A stretch of DNA of 64,000 bases from an uncultured Muribaculaceae bacterium (GTDB lineage: Bacteria > Bacteroidota > Bacteroidia > Bacteroidales > Muribaculaceae). Shown in pieces: positions 1 through 8,483 of the stretch. A program made the translations under genes and the position numbers. Location of the stretch: the NCBI GenBank assembly GCA_947179295.1, contig CAMXAZ010000004.1, positions 41,004-105,003 of the forward strand. The letters run 5' to 3'. Numbering within the stretch: the stretch's first letter is position 1; each line of letters opens with the position of its first letter. The notes under the pieces were generated by a model, which was not told where the DNA came from, ran no database searches, and was given only the letters and a program-made list of their open reading frames with translations.

Positions 1-1
1 C

Positions 2-169
2 ACAGGCAAAAGCAGCAGCCGCAACAACAATAGCAACAGCGAAAATAGCAGCAACGGCAACAAACGCCATTCCCGCAAGAACCATCATAATCACAGCCGG
101 AAGAAAACTTCGGGAGGCGCAAACGGCTCAGACAATTCAAAAAACAACTCCACGCCGCCCCAAAGCTGA
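2..169 (+). CDS. C-terminal tail of an unidentified protein (5' truncated by window edge)
   Basis: An open frame enters from the left edge and stops at TGA 167-169. The visible 55 residues are low complexity and rich in Asn, Ser, His, Lys and Arg, ending in STPPQS. Basic, disordered tails like this occur at the ends of several Bacteroidales nucleic-acid-binding proteins, such as DEAD-box helicases and PSP1/RicT-like proteins, but no domain is visible, so no function is assigned. The frame converges on the membrane-protein gene that ends at 218. Confidence 0.55.
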   Translation, partial: TGKSSSRNNNSNSENSSNGNKRHSRKNHHNHSRKKTSGGANGSDNSKNNSTPPQS

Positions 170-217
170 ATCTGCACGGCAACTCGGAGGCCATTCACGC
201 AACGATGAACGCGCCGC

Positions 218-1813
218 TTACTTCCTATGATACAATTTAAATCCGCATCCTTCACACTCCACCTCGAAACCGCAGGCCCTGAGAAGAGATGCCGAACTTT
301 CGTTTCGGCCTGAGAGGAGGAATATGTAATCGTTTGTCCCGCATAGCTCACGGAGCATTCCAAGCTCATCTTCTCCGTCAAGATAATGGAAATGATGCAG
401 ATTGTAGGAAGTTGTGTCCTTATAGATATAGTCATAGATATAACGCTCCGTACCCACCACGGCATATCGGCCTCCCTCGGCGGCTATCGCCTCGATCCGC
501 GGAGCGACCTCAGTCAGTGTCTCTATGTCGGTAAGCTCCGGATCGGCTCTCAGCCCGGCAAGATGATCGAATCTGCCAAGATCCGCAGTCGAAGCCTTAA
601 GATTTTCCCGCTGCACATATAAAGTCACGGTCAGCACTGACACTACAGCAATCCCCGTATAGGTAATCAACAGACTGTAAAGCCGCTTGTCTATAAGCGC
701 ACACAGCAGCGGAATGCCCGTGAGGACCATAGGTCTCTCAACAAAACCGTCAGACCCGACGGTTGCAAGCATCACACAGCCTGTAACCACTGTCATACGC
801 GCCACATCCGGCCGAAGTCTGCTGTCATGAGTGGCATTATAGAGCCACGGCAACACTAAAACCAGTATGTAAAAACTCTGTAGCAACCCGAACGGATGGA
901 TGTCATCTCTGAGATACATCCTCATGAAGTTGAACGACAGAAACGCGCAGACTGCCGAGACCATCCAGAAACCGGCAAGCCGTCTACGCTTCATCAAGCC
1001 CACCAGACACGTTCCGGCAAAGCACAGTGCCATAGGATAATAGGCCACAAAGACGTTTCGGCTGCATTCCTGCAACCGCCATATCAGATAGCCCGTCTCA
1101 AAATGGCGGTTGATGATATTTTCAGGCGACCACGCTCTGACGTAGACGCTGAAATCGCCTCCGCTCATCAGAAGAATGACACCGCAGCCCACAACCGCAA
1201 AGGCAATAAGCCCAACAGCCGACTGCTTAACGACAGTCACTAAGCGCCTCCTCTCATCTCGGCTGACCCATATGATCAGCGCCAGAATCGCAGGCAATGC
1301 AGCAAGAGTAGACGCCCGGCTCAATGCCATCAGCGCCGAGAGCGCCCCTACCGCCGCAATACGTCCCGGACCCGGACGGTCCATATACCACAGCAGACCT
1401 ATGGCAAATGCCGTCATGAACGGATAGGCGCCCGCATCCCAGCCATAGAGAGGCAATGACACAAAACGCGCCGCCGCACACAGCATCAGAAACAGCAGCG
1501 AAGATAAAAGCGGCTGTCCTGTCTTCCTATACAGGAAAAGACAAGACGCCGCTATTGATAACTGATAACAGATGACCATCAGCACCCGCAGCTGATAAAG
1601 GCCGTCGCCGGCCAGACGCGTCCACAGATTGCCGATGTAGAACGCAAGCATCCCGATCGGCGCATCCGAATAATTCCTGACCGACAGGGCCTGATAAGCC
1701 TCATCGGTCCAGTAGACATAATCTCCAAGCGCCACATAGGGCAACACAAGCCCGCAAATGACTGACAATAGAGAAATCAGCAATACCTGCTGACGGGTCA
1801 TCTTGATCTGCAT
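218..1813 (-). CDS. Polytopic membrane protein, GT-C glycosyltransferase-like
   Basis: 531 residues with about ten or more hydrophobic segments over the first ~400 residues and a soluble C-terminal domain of about 120 residues. After the first membrane segment the first external loop carries YWTDEAYQAL. An acidic pair at this place is the hallmark of GT-C fold enzymes (the PMT/ArnT/GT39 type), which take sugar from a lipid-phosphate carrier and transfer it outside the cytoplasmic membrane. Family membership beyond that cannot be read by eye. It follows yhcH on the same strand with a 52-base gap and may be co-transcribed. A second ATG four codons downstream (MTRQQ) is an equally plausible start. 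A non-enzymatic membrane protein remains possible. Confidence 0.6.
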   Translation of the reverse strand: MQIKMTRQQVLLISLLSVICGLVLPYVALGDYVYWTDEAYQALSVRNYSDAPIGMLAFYIGNLWTRLAGDGLYQLRVLMVICYQLSIAASCLFLYRKTGQPLLSSLLFLMLCAAARFVSLPLYGWDAGAYPFMTAFAIGLLWYMDRPGPGRIAAVGALSALMALSRASTLAALPAILALIIWVSRDERRRLVTVVKQSAVGLIAFAVVGCGVILLMSGGDFSVYVRAWSPENIINRHFETGYLIWRLQECSRNVFVAYYPMALCFAGTCLVGLMKRRRLAGFWMVSAVCAFLSFNFMRMYLRDDIHPFGLLQSFYILVLVLPWLYNATHDSRLRPDVARMTVVTGCVMLATVGSDGFVERPMVLTGIPLLCALIDKRLYSLLITYTGIAVVSVLTVTLYVQRENLKASTADLGRFDHLAGLRADPELTDIETLTEVAPRIEAIAAEGGRYAVVGTERYIYDYIYKDTTSYNLHHFHYLDGEDELGMLRELCGTNDYIFLLSGRNESSASLLRACGFEVECEGCGFKLYHRK

Positions 1814-1865
1814 TATTTTTGAAGTCAGAATGACTGAATTTCAGAAACCGTAAACAGACGGCCTC

Positions 1866-2417
1866 TTATTTGGCATATTCGATCTTGCCCACGAGCTTGC
1901 GCGAGATGCCTGGATTTTCCATCGAACGCACCGACGGCTGATGCATGTCTTTCGGGAAATAGAGGAAAAAGCGGTCGGCAGGAGCAGGAGAATAGACAAT
2001 CTCCTCATCGGTCGAATAGTTAGTGCGGTCCTTCACAGGGTCATACTCATTGATCGGAGTCACATTTCCGGCCACGCCCATCAGCTCATTACCCTCGTAA
2101 GTGTACTGCAGGTCAATAAAATTGCGGTGAGACTCGATTTTGGTTTCCTCAGCAGACTTCGGAGTATATTCGAGCACATTGATCCACAGACGGCCCTCCT
2201 CAAGCACAATCTTCTTTCCGGCTTCGAGAGTCATCGGATCGGTCTCGGCAAGAAATTTGAAGAGCTTGTCCCAGAGAGCCTTGTTGCGCTGATACTGATT
2301 GGCGAATTCGAGAGCGTCGATGCTCTTGTCAGCATTTACGGACCATCCGTTGGCCCACTCGCGGCTCTCGACCCACTGCTGCGCCTCGGCAGCAGTCATA
2401 AGATTTTCATTTGTCAT
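1866..2417 (-). CDS. YhcH/YjgK/YiaL (DUF386) family protein
   Basis: 183 residues matching the DUF386 family, cupin-fold proteins related to EbgC and NanQ that act on free sugars such as anomers of sialic acid or beta-galactoside products. The recognisable stretches are the central ESHRNFIDLQY block and the C-terminal FLYFPKDMHQPS block, which provide the conserved metal-ligand His and acidic residues. No signal peptide is visible, so the protein is cytoplasmic. The gene is divergent from the GH28 pectinase with back-to-back promoters, which suggests, without proving, a link to plant-glycan catabolism. The 5' leader contains an isolated AGTTACTTAT site (2460-2469) resembling the arms of the repeat described at 47.5, 57.4 and 59.6 kb. 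Confidence 0.85.
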   Translation of the reverse strand: MTNENLMTAAEAQQWVESREWANGWSVNADKSIDALEFANQYQRNKALWDKLFKFLAETDPMTLEAGKKIVLEEGRLWINVLEYTPKSAEETKIESHRNFIDLQYTYEGNELMGVAGNVTPINEYDPVKDRTNYSTDEEIVYSPAPADRFFLYFPKDMHQPSVRSMENPGISRKLVGKIEYAK

Positions 2418-2490
2418 GGTTCTTTCGGTATGATTTTGATTATCTGTATGTGAGTTCTTAGTTACTTATAAACCCTGATTTTTCCTTATG

Positions 2491-2522
2491 CAAAAGTAGT
2501 TATTGCAGCCGACAATTGCAAA
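2491..2522 (-). promoter_or_regulatory. Bacteroidetes-type promoter of the yhcH gene
   Basis: Read on the minus strand there is TTTG (2519-2522), a 20-base spacer, then TACTTTTG (2491-2498). This fits the primary sigma consensus TTTG-N19/20-TAnnTTTG. Confidence 0.7.
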
Positions 2523-2548
2523 TAACTCCACTATCCGCAAGCCGGCTG

Positions 2549-2580
2549 CTTGGTGAAGCGACTATTTTTTCGTAATTTTG
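2549..2580 (+). promoter_or_regulatory. Promoter of the GH28 pectinase gene
   Basis: CTTG (2549-2552), a 20-base spacer and TAATTTTG (2573-2580). It lies about 80 bases ahead of the chosen start codon at 2658. An ATG at 2550 overlaps the -33 box, so it cannot be the start of a message made from this promoter. Confidence 0.65.
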
Positions 2581-2657
2581 CCGGAGTCTCCGGATGGAGG
2601 CGCTTTTATCATTTTTCAGAACAACTATCTTTTGACCAACCACCTTCTCTGATTTCC

Positions 2658-4229
2658 ATGAAACTTACTTCTGTTTTGCTTGGGCTCTGTATGACTGCGT
2701 CTGTTGCCGTCAGTGCCTCTACCCCATCAAGTTATGCTCATCTCTATGACGGTCTGCCGTTTGACATGCCTGTCATCGACAAACCCGTGTTTCCGGCAAA
2801 CACCGTAAGCCTCACCGACTTCGGAGCTGTGGCCGACGGCAAAACCCTCAACACCGAGGCCTTTGCCAAAGCGATCGACGCTCTTGTGGCCAAAGGTGGC
2901 GGTACTCTGAATGTGCCCGCCGGGATATGGATGACCGGCCCGATAGCCATGAAGTCAAACATCAACCTGCACCTCGACGGAGGCGCGCTGATTCTTTTTT
3001 CACCTGACCCCGACCTGTATCCGGCAATCTATACCGTCTACGAAGGCTATGAGGCCTATCGGGCCATATCTCCGATCTATGGCGAAGGGCTCGAAAACGT
3101 TGCCATCACCGGCGACGGCGTGATCGACGGCAATGGCGCGGCATGGCGTCAGGTGAAACGTGACCAGATGACCCCTCCGCAGTGGAGACGCAAAATCAAG
3201 TCAGGAGGAATCCTCGTCAACGACAACGTCTGGTATCCCTCGCAGGACTATATCGACGGCGAGAAAATACGCGAAAGCGAAGACGGCATAGCCAAACTCA
3301 AAGCCATGACCAAAGAAGAGGCCGAGGCCATCAAGCGCTTCATCCGCCCGGTGATGGTGAAGCTCGTCAACTGCAAGAACGTCTATCTTCAGGGAGTACT
3401 GTTTCAGAATTCTCCTGCCTGGAACCTCCACCCGCTGATGTGCGAGAACCTTATAATCGACGGTGTCTACATCAAGAACCCCGAATATGCCCAGAACGGC
3501 GACGGTCTTGACGTGGAATCATGCAAAAACGTGATCATCTACCGTTCGACTCTCGATGTGGGCGACGATGCCATCTGCATCAAGTCCGGCAAAGATGAAG
3601 ACGGCCGCCGCCGCGGCATACCGACTGAAAATGTCATTGTCAAGGACTGCCGGGTGTTCCAGGGCCACGGCGGATTCGTGGTCGGCAGCGAAATGTCTGG
3701 CGGAGTCAACAATGTGGCCGTGTCTGACTGCCAGTTCATAGGCACCGATGTCGGTCTGCGATTCAAGAGCACACGCGGACGCGGCGGTGTGGTCAAAAAC
3801 ATCTTCATTGACAACATCAACATGCTCGACATCGTGGGCGAAGCTCTGCTCTTCGACCTCTACTACTGGGTGAAAAACGCACCAAAGACCATCCCGCCGG
3901 TCGACGAGACCACACCCCAGTTCCGCGACATCACCATCACCCGCGTCAGCTCGTTCAACTCCGGAATCCCCGTCAAGTTCAACGGTCTTCCGGAAATGCC
4001 TATCGAAAACATCAAGGTCAGCAACTCGATATTCACCGCACAGAAAAGCGGCCTGCTGTCTGAATCTACCGGCATCGTGTTTGACAACGTAGACATCACC
4101 TCGGCTTCAGGCGCTGCCATGACCATCAACAACTGCAGCAACGCCACTCTGACCGACTGCAAGTTCACCTCCCCGGCAGAGGAAAAGATTCTCTACACAG
4201 GCAAGAACAAAAACGTAAAAGTGAAGTAA
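2658..4229 (+). CDS. Glycoside hydrolase family 28 polygalacturonase, secreted
   Basis: 523 residues from ATG 2658. This start opens a Sec signal peptide (MKLTSVLLGL, cleavage near VSAS) and lies downstream of the promoter; the longer frame from 2550 would bury the signal. The protein is a right-handed beta-helix and keeps the four GH28 motifs in order: NGDGLD, GDDAICIKS with the catalytic Asp pair, GHGGFVVGSE, and RFKSTRG for the RxK pair. The N-terminal block TDFGAVADGKT is the usual pectate-lyase-like start. It should hydrolyse alpha-1,4-galacturonosyl bonds in pectin or rhamnogalacturonan backbones in the periplasm or at the surface. Pectin esterases lie 30 kb away at 34-40 kb. Confidence 0.9.
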   Translation: MKLTSVLLGLCMTASVAVSASTPSSYAHLYDGLPFDMPVIDKPVFPANTVSLTDFGAVADGKTLNTEAFAKAIDALVAKGGGTLNVPAGIWMTGPIAMKSNINLHLDGGALILFSPDPDLYPAIYTVYEGYEAYRAISPIYGEGLENVAITGDGVIDGNGAAWRQVKRDQMTPPQWRRKIKSGGILVNDNVWYPSQDYIDGEKIRESEDGIAKLKAMTKEEAEAIKRFIRPVMVKLVNCKNVYLQGVLFQNSPAWNLHPLMCENLIIDGVYIKNPEYAQNGDGLDVESCKNVIIYRSTLDVGDDAICIKSGKDEDGRRRGIPTENVIVKDCRVFQGHGGFVVGSEMSGGVNNVAVSDCQFIGTDVGLRFKSTRGRGGVVKNIFIDNINMLDIVGEALLFDLYYWVKNAPKTIPPVDETTPQFRDITITRVSSFNSGIPVKFNGLPEMPIENIKVSNSIFTAQKSGLLSESTGIVFDNVDITSASGAAMTINNCSNATLTDCKFTSPAEEKILYTGKNKNVKVK

Positions 4230-4277
4230 GACCCCGTTCCGGGAACTCGTCTGAACAATTCACGTTCCAATACATCA

Positions 4278-4319
4278 GGCGGCGCTGATCCATTAAATGT
4301 CATATGGATCAGCGCCGCC
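4278..4319. terminator. Bidirectional terminator hairpin
   Basis: A perfect 16 bp stem (GGCGGCGCTGATCCAT, 4278-4293, with its complement 4304-4319) encloses a 10-base loop. It lies between the convergent pectinase and branching-enzyme genes. There is no long T tract on either side. Confidence 0.8.
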
Positions 4320-4363
4320 CGGCTTATCTTTTCCCGCAACTGCCTGTGCAGTCGGGGCTGTGG

Positions 4364-6412
4364 TTACTTCTTCGGGGTTCTTTTGGGCTTCTCCGGTTCG
4401 GGACGGAGAAGACGGAGCACCTGAGCCGAGCGTGGCGGCAGGTAAAGGCGCAGCCATTCACGTCCAGAGGGTGCGAACAGCGGATCGGTCTGAGTCAGGT
4501 GGTGAACGCTCTCGTCAATATTGCCGTAGCCGCCGAAATCGGCATTGTCAGTCGACAGCACTACTTCATACTCTCCGGCAGGCGCAAGAACACCGTAGCC
4601 GGTGAATGCTTTGACCGGATTGAAGTTGAAGACAAACACCAGATCGCCGCGCATGTAGGCCAGCACCTGATCATCGTCCTTCTCCCAGAGTTTGACCACC
4701 GGAAGCGACTGGAAATTATAGACTCCGGAGATCAGATGGATCATAGCGTTGTCGAAATTGTTCAGCTGATCATATTTCAGCTCCTTGCGGTCTACGAGAT
4801 CCCACTGGCGACGGGCATACTTGTAGCTCCAGCCGTTGCCCTCGCGCGGGAAGTCGATCCATTCGGGATGGCCGAACTCATTGCCCATGAAATTCAGATA
4901 GCCGCCGTTGATGGTCGAGGCGGTCACAAGGCGGATCATCTTGTGGAGAGCCATGCCGCGAGCCACTACCATATTGTCGTCATCCTTCATCATATGCCAG
5001 TACATCTCCTTGTCGATCAGGCGGAAAATCACGGTCTTGTCACCGACAAGCGCCTGGTCGTGGCTCTCGACATAAGAAATTGTCTTTTCATCGGCACGGC
5101 GGTTAGTCAGTTCCCAGAATATCGAAGTCGGATGCCAGTCCTCGTCCTTCTTCTCCTTGAGAGTCTTGATCCAGTAATCGGGAATACCCATAGCCATACG
5201 GTAGTCAAACCCTATGCCGCCGTCCTTGACCGGCACGGCCAGACCGGGCATACCGCTCATTTCCTCGGCAATTGTTATGGCGTGGGGATTTATCTCATGA
5301 ATCAGTTTGTTGGCAAGAGTAAGATATGTGATGGCATTGGTGTCCTCGCCGCCGTCATAATAGTCGTCATAGCTGCCGAAAGCCTGGCCGAGACCGTGGC
5401 TGTAATAGAGCATCGATGTGACTCCGTCGAAGCGGAAACCGTCGAAGCGGAACTCCTGGAGCCAGTATTTGCAGTTAGACAGCAGGAAGTTGATCACATC
5501 GTTTTTGCCATAGTCGAAGCAAAGCGAGTCCCATGCCGGATGCTCACGGCGGCCATCGCCGTAGAAATACTGGTCATAGCTGCCGTCAAGGCGTCCGAGA
5601 CCTTCCACTTCGTTTTTGACAGCGTGAGAGTGGACAATGTCCATTATCACGGCGATGCCGAGTTCATGAGCGCGGTCAATCAGGCTCTTCAGCTCTTCCG
5701 GAGTGCCGAAACGGCTTGAGGGAGCGTAGAAGCTCGACACATGATAGCCGAAAGATCCATAGTAGGGATGCTCCTGGATAGCCATGATCTGGATGGCGTT
5801 ATAGCCGTCGGCCGCAATGCGCGGCAATATCTTGTCGCGGAATTCCACATATGTGCCTATCCCCTCTTTCTCCTGAGCCATGCCGATATGGCATTCATAG
5901 ATGAGAAGCGGACGGGTGTCAGGGCGGAAGCGCTTCACCTTCCACTTATAGGCCTCCGGGGCCCAGACCTGTGCCGAGAACAGATGAGTTGTCTCGTCCT
6001 GCACCACCCTTGTGGCATATGCAGGGATGCGTTCGCCGCTTCCGCCTTCCCAGCTGACGATCATCTTGTAATAATCGCCGTGGTTCATTGCGTCAGGCTT
6101 CAGCTTGAGCTCCCATACACCGTTGGCTTTCGGTTTCAGGGCATATTTCTTCAGTTGTTTCCACTTGGAAAAGTCACCGACAAGAGTGATCCCGGTCGCA
6201 TTCGGAGCCCATTCGCGGAACACCCAGCTGCCGTCGGCCTGACGATGTAATCCGAAATAATTGTGTGCGTTGGCAAATGAGTCGAGTTTGCCGTCAGGGC
6301 CACAGAGTTCCTGCTCCTTGCGCAGAGCGTCTTCATGACGGCCTATGATCGCGGCGCTGTAGGGCTCAAGCCAGGGATCGTTCTTGATGATGTTGAGAGT
6401 CTTTTTTTTCAT
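4364..6412 (-). CDS. glgB: 1,4-alpha-glucan branching enzyme (GH13)
   Basis: 682 residues from the ATG at 6412 (MKKKTLNII); an upstream in-frame ATG at 6454 adds 14 residues of non-conserved sequence and was not chosen. An N-terminal CBM48-like domain (VFREWAPNATGITLVGDFSKW) precedes the GH13 barrel. The catalytic nucleophile is in FRFDGVTSML, the acid/base Glu in IAEEMSGMPG and the transition-state Asp in YVESHDQAL. The enzyme cuts alpha-1,4-glucan and re-attaches the chain in alpha-1,6 linkage during glycogen synthesis in the cytoplasm. The eukaryote-like length and VESHDQAL motif are typical of Bacteroidetes GlgB. No other glycogen gene adjoins it. Confidence 0.92.
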   Translation of the reverse strand: MKKKTLNIIKNDPWLEPYSAAIIGRHEDALRKEQELCGPDGKLDSFANAHNYFGLHRQADGSWVFREWAPNATGITLVGDFSKWKQLKKYALKPKANGVWELKLKPDAMNHGDYYKMIVSWEGGSGERIPAYATRVVQDETTHLFSAQVWAPEAYKWKVKRFRPDTRPLLIYECHIGMAQEKEGIGTYVEFRDKILPRIAADGYNAIQIMAIQEHPYYGSFGYHVSSFYAPSSRFGTPEELKSLIDRAHELGIAVIMDIVHSHAVKNEVEGLGRLDGSYDQYFYGDGRREHPAWDSLCFDYGKNDVINFLLSNCKYWLQEFRFDGFRFDGVTSMLYYSHGLGQAFGSYDDYYDGGEDTNAITYLTLANKLIHEINPHAITIAEEMSGMPGLAVPVKDGGIGFDYRMAMGIPDYWIKTLKEKKDEDWHPTSIFWELTNRRADEKTISYVESHDQALVGDKTVIFRLIDKEMYWHMMKDDDNMVVARGMALHKMIRLVTASTINGGYLNFMGNEFGHPEWIDFPREGNGWSYKYARRQWDLVDRKELKYDQLNNFDNAMIHLISGVYNFQSLPVVKLWEKDDDQVLAYMRGDLVFVFNFNPVKAFTGYGVLAPAGEYEVVLSTDNADFGGYGNIDESVHHLTQTDPLFAPSGREWLRLYLPPRSAQVLRLLRPEPEKPKRTPKK

Positions 6413-6460
6413 TGGTAACTGATGATTAGAGGGGAGGCATTTGTGTGTGCCCATAGGGTT

Positions 6461-6484
6461 AGAGGTTATTTAAAAACAATCTCT
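6461..6484. repeat. AGAGGTTGTT-type palindrome, copy 1
   Basis: An imperfect palindrome with outer arms AGAGGTT and AATCTCT around an A/T core. It is one of four related sequences in this window (others at 20006, 47563 and 56651). It lies in the 5' leader of glgB between the -7 box and the start codon. Confidence 0.5.
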
Positions 6485-6513
6485 TAAACCTGAATCCCTG
6501 AGTTTTGTTTCCA

Positions 6514-6521
6514 CAAACTTA
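6514..6521 (-). promoter_or_regulatory. -7 box of the glgB promoter
   Basis: TAAGTTTG on the minus strand, about 100 bases ahead of the glgB ATG. No convincing -33 box is seen at the usual spacing. Confidence 0.5.
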
Positions 6522-6607
6522 AGAATAATTTTTCAATCCGCAGGCATATGTATGGCAAAAAGAACGCCCTGGCATCCAAAGAATGCTGAGGGCGAAAGCC
6601 TGATGTC

Positions 6608-7963
6608 TCAGAGACTGACTATACCGAGTCCGAAAACAAACACTGTGGCTATGCAGACGGGTGCGATGTAGCGCAGGCAGAAAACCACAATCCGCGCTCC
6701 GAGCAGTCCGCGGCGTGTGCCGTCAGGGCTGAGCTCACGGCGCACCACCGCGCGGTCGAGCACCCACCCTACAAACAGAGAGATCAGCAGACCGCCGAGC
6801 GGCAGGAGTATGTTGGACGATACATAGTCAAAGAGATTGAACAGTGTCATGCCGAATATCTTCCATCCCGCAAGCGATCCGAATGACAGCGCGCAGAGCG
6901 AACCGAGCACCATTGCGACCGCTATATTAATAAAGGTGGCCTTGCGGCGCGACATGCCCAGCTCATCCGTCATATAGGCTATGCAGATTTCGCTCATTGA
7001 TATTGTCGATGACAGGGATGCCACAAACAGCAGCACAAAGAAAAGCGTGGACCAGAGCATGGTTCCAGGCATACGGCAGAACACCGACGGCAGTATCTCG
7101 AACACCAGACGCGGACCGGCCTCAGGCTGAAGCCCGAAAGTGAAGACCGCCGGGAAGATTATCACACCGGCAAGAATGGCCACCAGAGTGTCAAGAGCAG
7201 CCATCGTGCCCGCCGTGCGCAGCAGAGGTGTCTCCTTCCTGAAATAGCTTGAATAAGTGATCAGACAGCCGAGGCCGAGACTCAGCGAGAAAAACGCCTG
7301 CCCCATAGCCCCGATCATCACTGACGGTGTCACCTGCGAGAAGTCAGGGCTGAAAAGAAATTTCAGACCGTCGGCCGCTCCGGGCATCATGAGCGAGTTG
7401 ACACAGAACACGGCAAGGATCACAAACAGCAGCGGCATCATGATGTTCGACATCCGCTCGATTCCTTTCTGCACTCCGCGGGCAAGAATAAGATAATTGG
7501 CCAGCAGAAACAGCAGCGTGCACACAAGCGGACTCCAGTCAGACGATGCGAACCGGTCAAACTGCCCGTGCAGCCCCTCGACAGTGTTTACACCGTCAAA
7601 ATCAGACAGAGACAGAGCTATGTATTTCATAGTCCATCCGGCCACTACCGAATAGAAACTCAGAATCAGAATCGAGGAAAGCAGCCCCATGTAGCCGACC
7701 ACACCCCAGGCCTTTTTCGGAGCAAGTGCCTTGAATGCGCCACGCACATTCAGCCCCGTGTGGCGTCCGATGATAAACTCGGCACAGACCACCGGAATCC
7801 CGACTACAAAAACAAAAAACAGGTCAATGAGAAGGAATGCTCCCCCGCCATGAACTCCGGCTTCATAAGGGAAACGCCATATATTACCAAGCCCCACGGC
7901 CGAGCCGACGGTGGTTGCGATCACACCGAGACGCGTGGCGAACTGCGCTCTTTTTTCTGTCAT
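6608..7963 (-). CDS. Sodium-dependent transporter, NSS/SNF family
   Basis: 451 residues from ATG 7963 (MTEKRAQFATRL). The first membrane segment carries the family signature GSAVGLGNIWRFPYEAG, containing the unwound TM1 region that binds Na+ and substrate. About eleven to twelve hydrophobic segments follow, with a TM6-like LGLGCLITYSSY region. NSS proteins (LeuT, TnaT, MhsT) import amino acids or related amines with sodium; the substrate is not readable here. A longer frame from 8044 would start upstream of the promoter's -7 box (8003-8010) and is rejected. The gene is divergent from the YjbR gene. Confidence 0.9.
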   Translation of the reverse strand: MTEKRAQFATRLGVIATTVGSAVGLGNIWRFPYEAGVHGGGAFLLIDLFFVFVVGIPVVCAEFIIGRHTGLNVRGAFKALAPKKAWGVVGYMGLLSSILILSFYSVVAGWTMKYIALSLSDFDGVNTVEGLHGQFDRFASSDWSPLVCTLLFLLANYLILARGVQKGIERMSNIMMPLLFVILAVFCVNSLMMPGAADGLKFLFSPDFSQVTPSVMIGAMGQAFFSLSLGLGCLITYSSYFRKETPLLRTAGTMAALDTLVAILAGVIIFPAVFTFGLQPEAGPRLVFEILPSVFCRMPGTMLWSTLFFVLLFVASLSSTISMSEICIAYMTDELGMSRRKATFINIAVAMVLGSLCALSFGSLAGWKIFGMTLFNLFDYVSSNILLPLGGLLISLFVGWVLDRAVVRRELSPDGTRRGLLGARIVVFCLRYIAPVCIATVFVFGLGIVSL

Positions 7964-8002
7964 ATGTATATTCTGATTGTGTATTTGCAATATTAGGACG
8001 TG

Positions 8003-8029
8003 CAAAGATAAGCAATTTTCGTAAATTTG
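8003..8029. promoter_or_regulatory. Back-to-back -7 boxes for the NSS transporter and YjbR genes
   Basis: CAAAGATA at 8003-8010 reads TATCTTTG on the minus strand (transporter). TAAATTTG at 8022-8029 reads on the plus strand (YjbR protein). Only 11 bases separate them, so the two polymerase sites must overlap and compete. Confidence 0.6.
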
Positions 8030-8061
8030 CGTCTCATTATACATTCATTGACATTACAGCC

Positions 8062-8457
8062 ATGACCGACATAGAATCAATCAGACTTTTCTGCCTCTCT
8101 CTGCCCCGCACAAGCGAAGACATGGCTTTCGGCGAAGACTACCTGCTGTTTCGCGTCTGCAACAAAATCTTTGCCTGCTACGGTTTTACCCGCGACAACT
8201 ATTTCACCCTCAAATGCAATCCTGACTATGCGATCGAACTCCGCGAACGCTATCCTGAAATCCAGCCTGCATGGCATTGGAACAAAAAATACTGGAATCA
8301 GCTCGACCTCTCCGGCTCGCTAAGCGAGGAAATGGTGAAATCACTGATCCGCCACAGCTATTCCGAAGTAATCCGTAAATTCTCTCGCCGTTTCCTCAAC
8401 GCCAATCCAGACATCGCAGCCTTTCTCAATGACCACAATGCCCGCAAAGACCTCTGA
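8062..8457 (+). CDS. MmcQ/YjbR family protein
   Basis: 131 residues, the usual length of the family. Recognisable features are the N-terminal FCLSLPRTSEDMAFGEDYLLFRV block, the FTLKCNP strand and the C-terminal ELRERYPEIQPAWHWNKKYWNQLDL region, followed by LIRHSYSEVIRKF. The family has a CyaY-like double-wing fold and is often annotated as DNA-binding, but its biochemical role is not established. The ATG at 8062 was chosen because it follows the TAAATTTG box by 32 bases and starts the conserved domain; the upstream frame lies in the transporter promoter. Confidence 0.88.
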   Translation: MTDIESIRLFCLSLPRTSEDMAFGEDYLLFRVCNKIFACYGFTRDNYFTLKCNPDYAIELRERYPEIQPAWHWNKKYWNQLDLSGSLSEEMVKSLIRHSYSEVIRKFSRRFLNANPDIAAFLNDHNARKDL

Positions 8458-8483
8458 ATCAGCGTTTCAGCCAGCCTACGGCT

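Noticed and set aside
2550..2657. Longer start of the GH28 gene
   Set aside because: The ATG at 2550 lies inside the -33 box and the extension would place a signal peptide in the middle of the protein.
4304..5719. Long plus-strand open frame opposite glgB (471 codons)
   Set aside because: It is the complement of a fully conserved GH13 enzyme, has no domain logic and reflects GC-rich codon positions; the same holds for the long frames opposite alaS (50313-51215), mutS (44782-45657) and the MalY gene (55580-56419).
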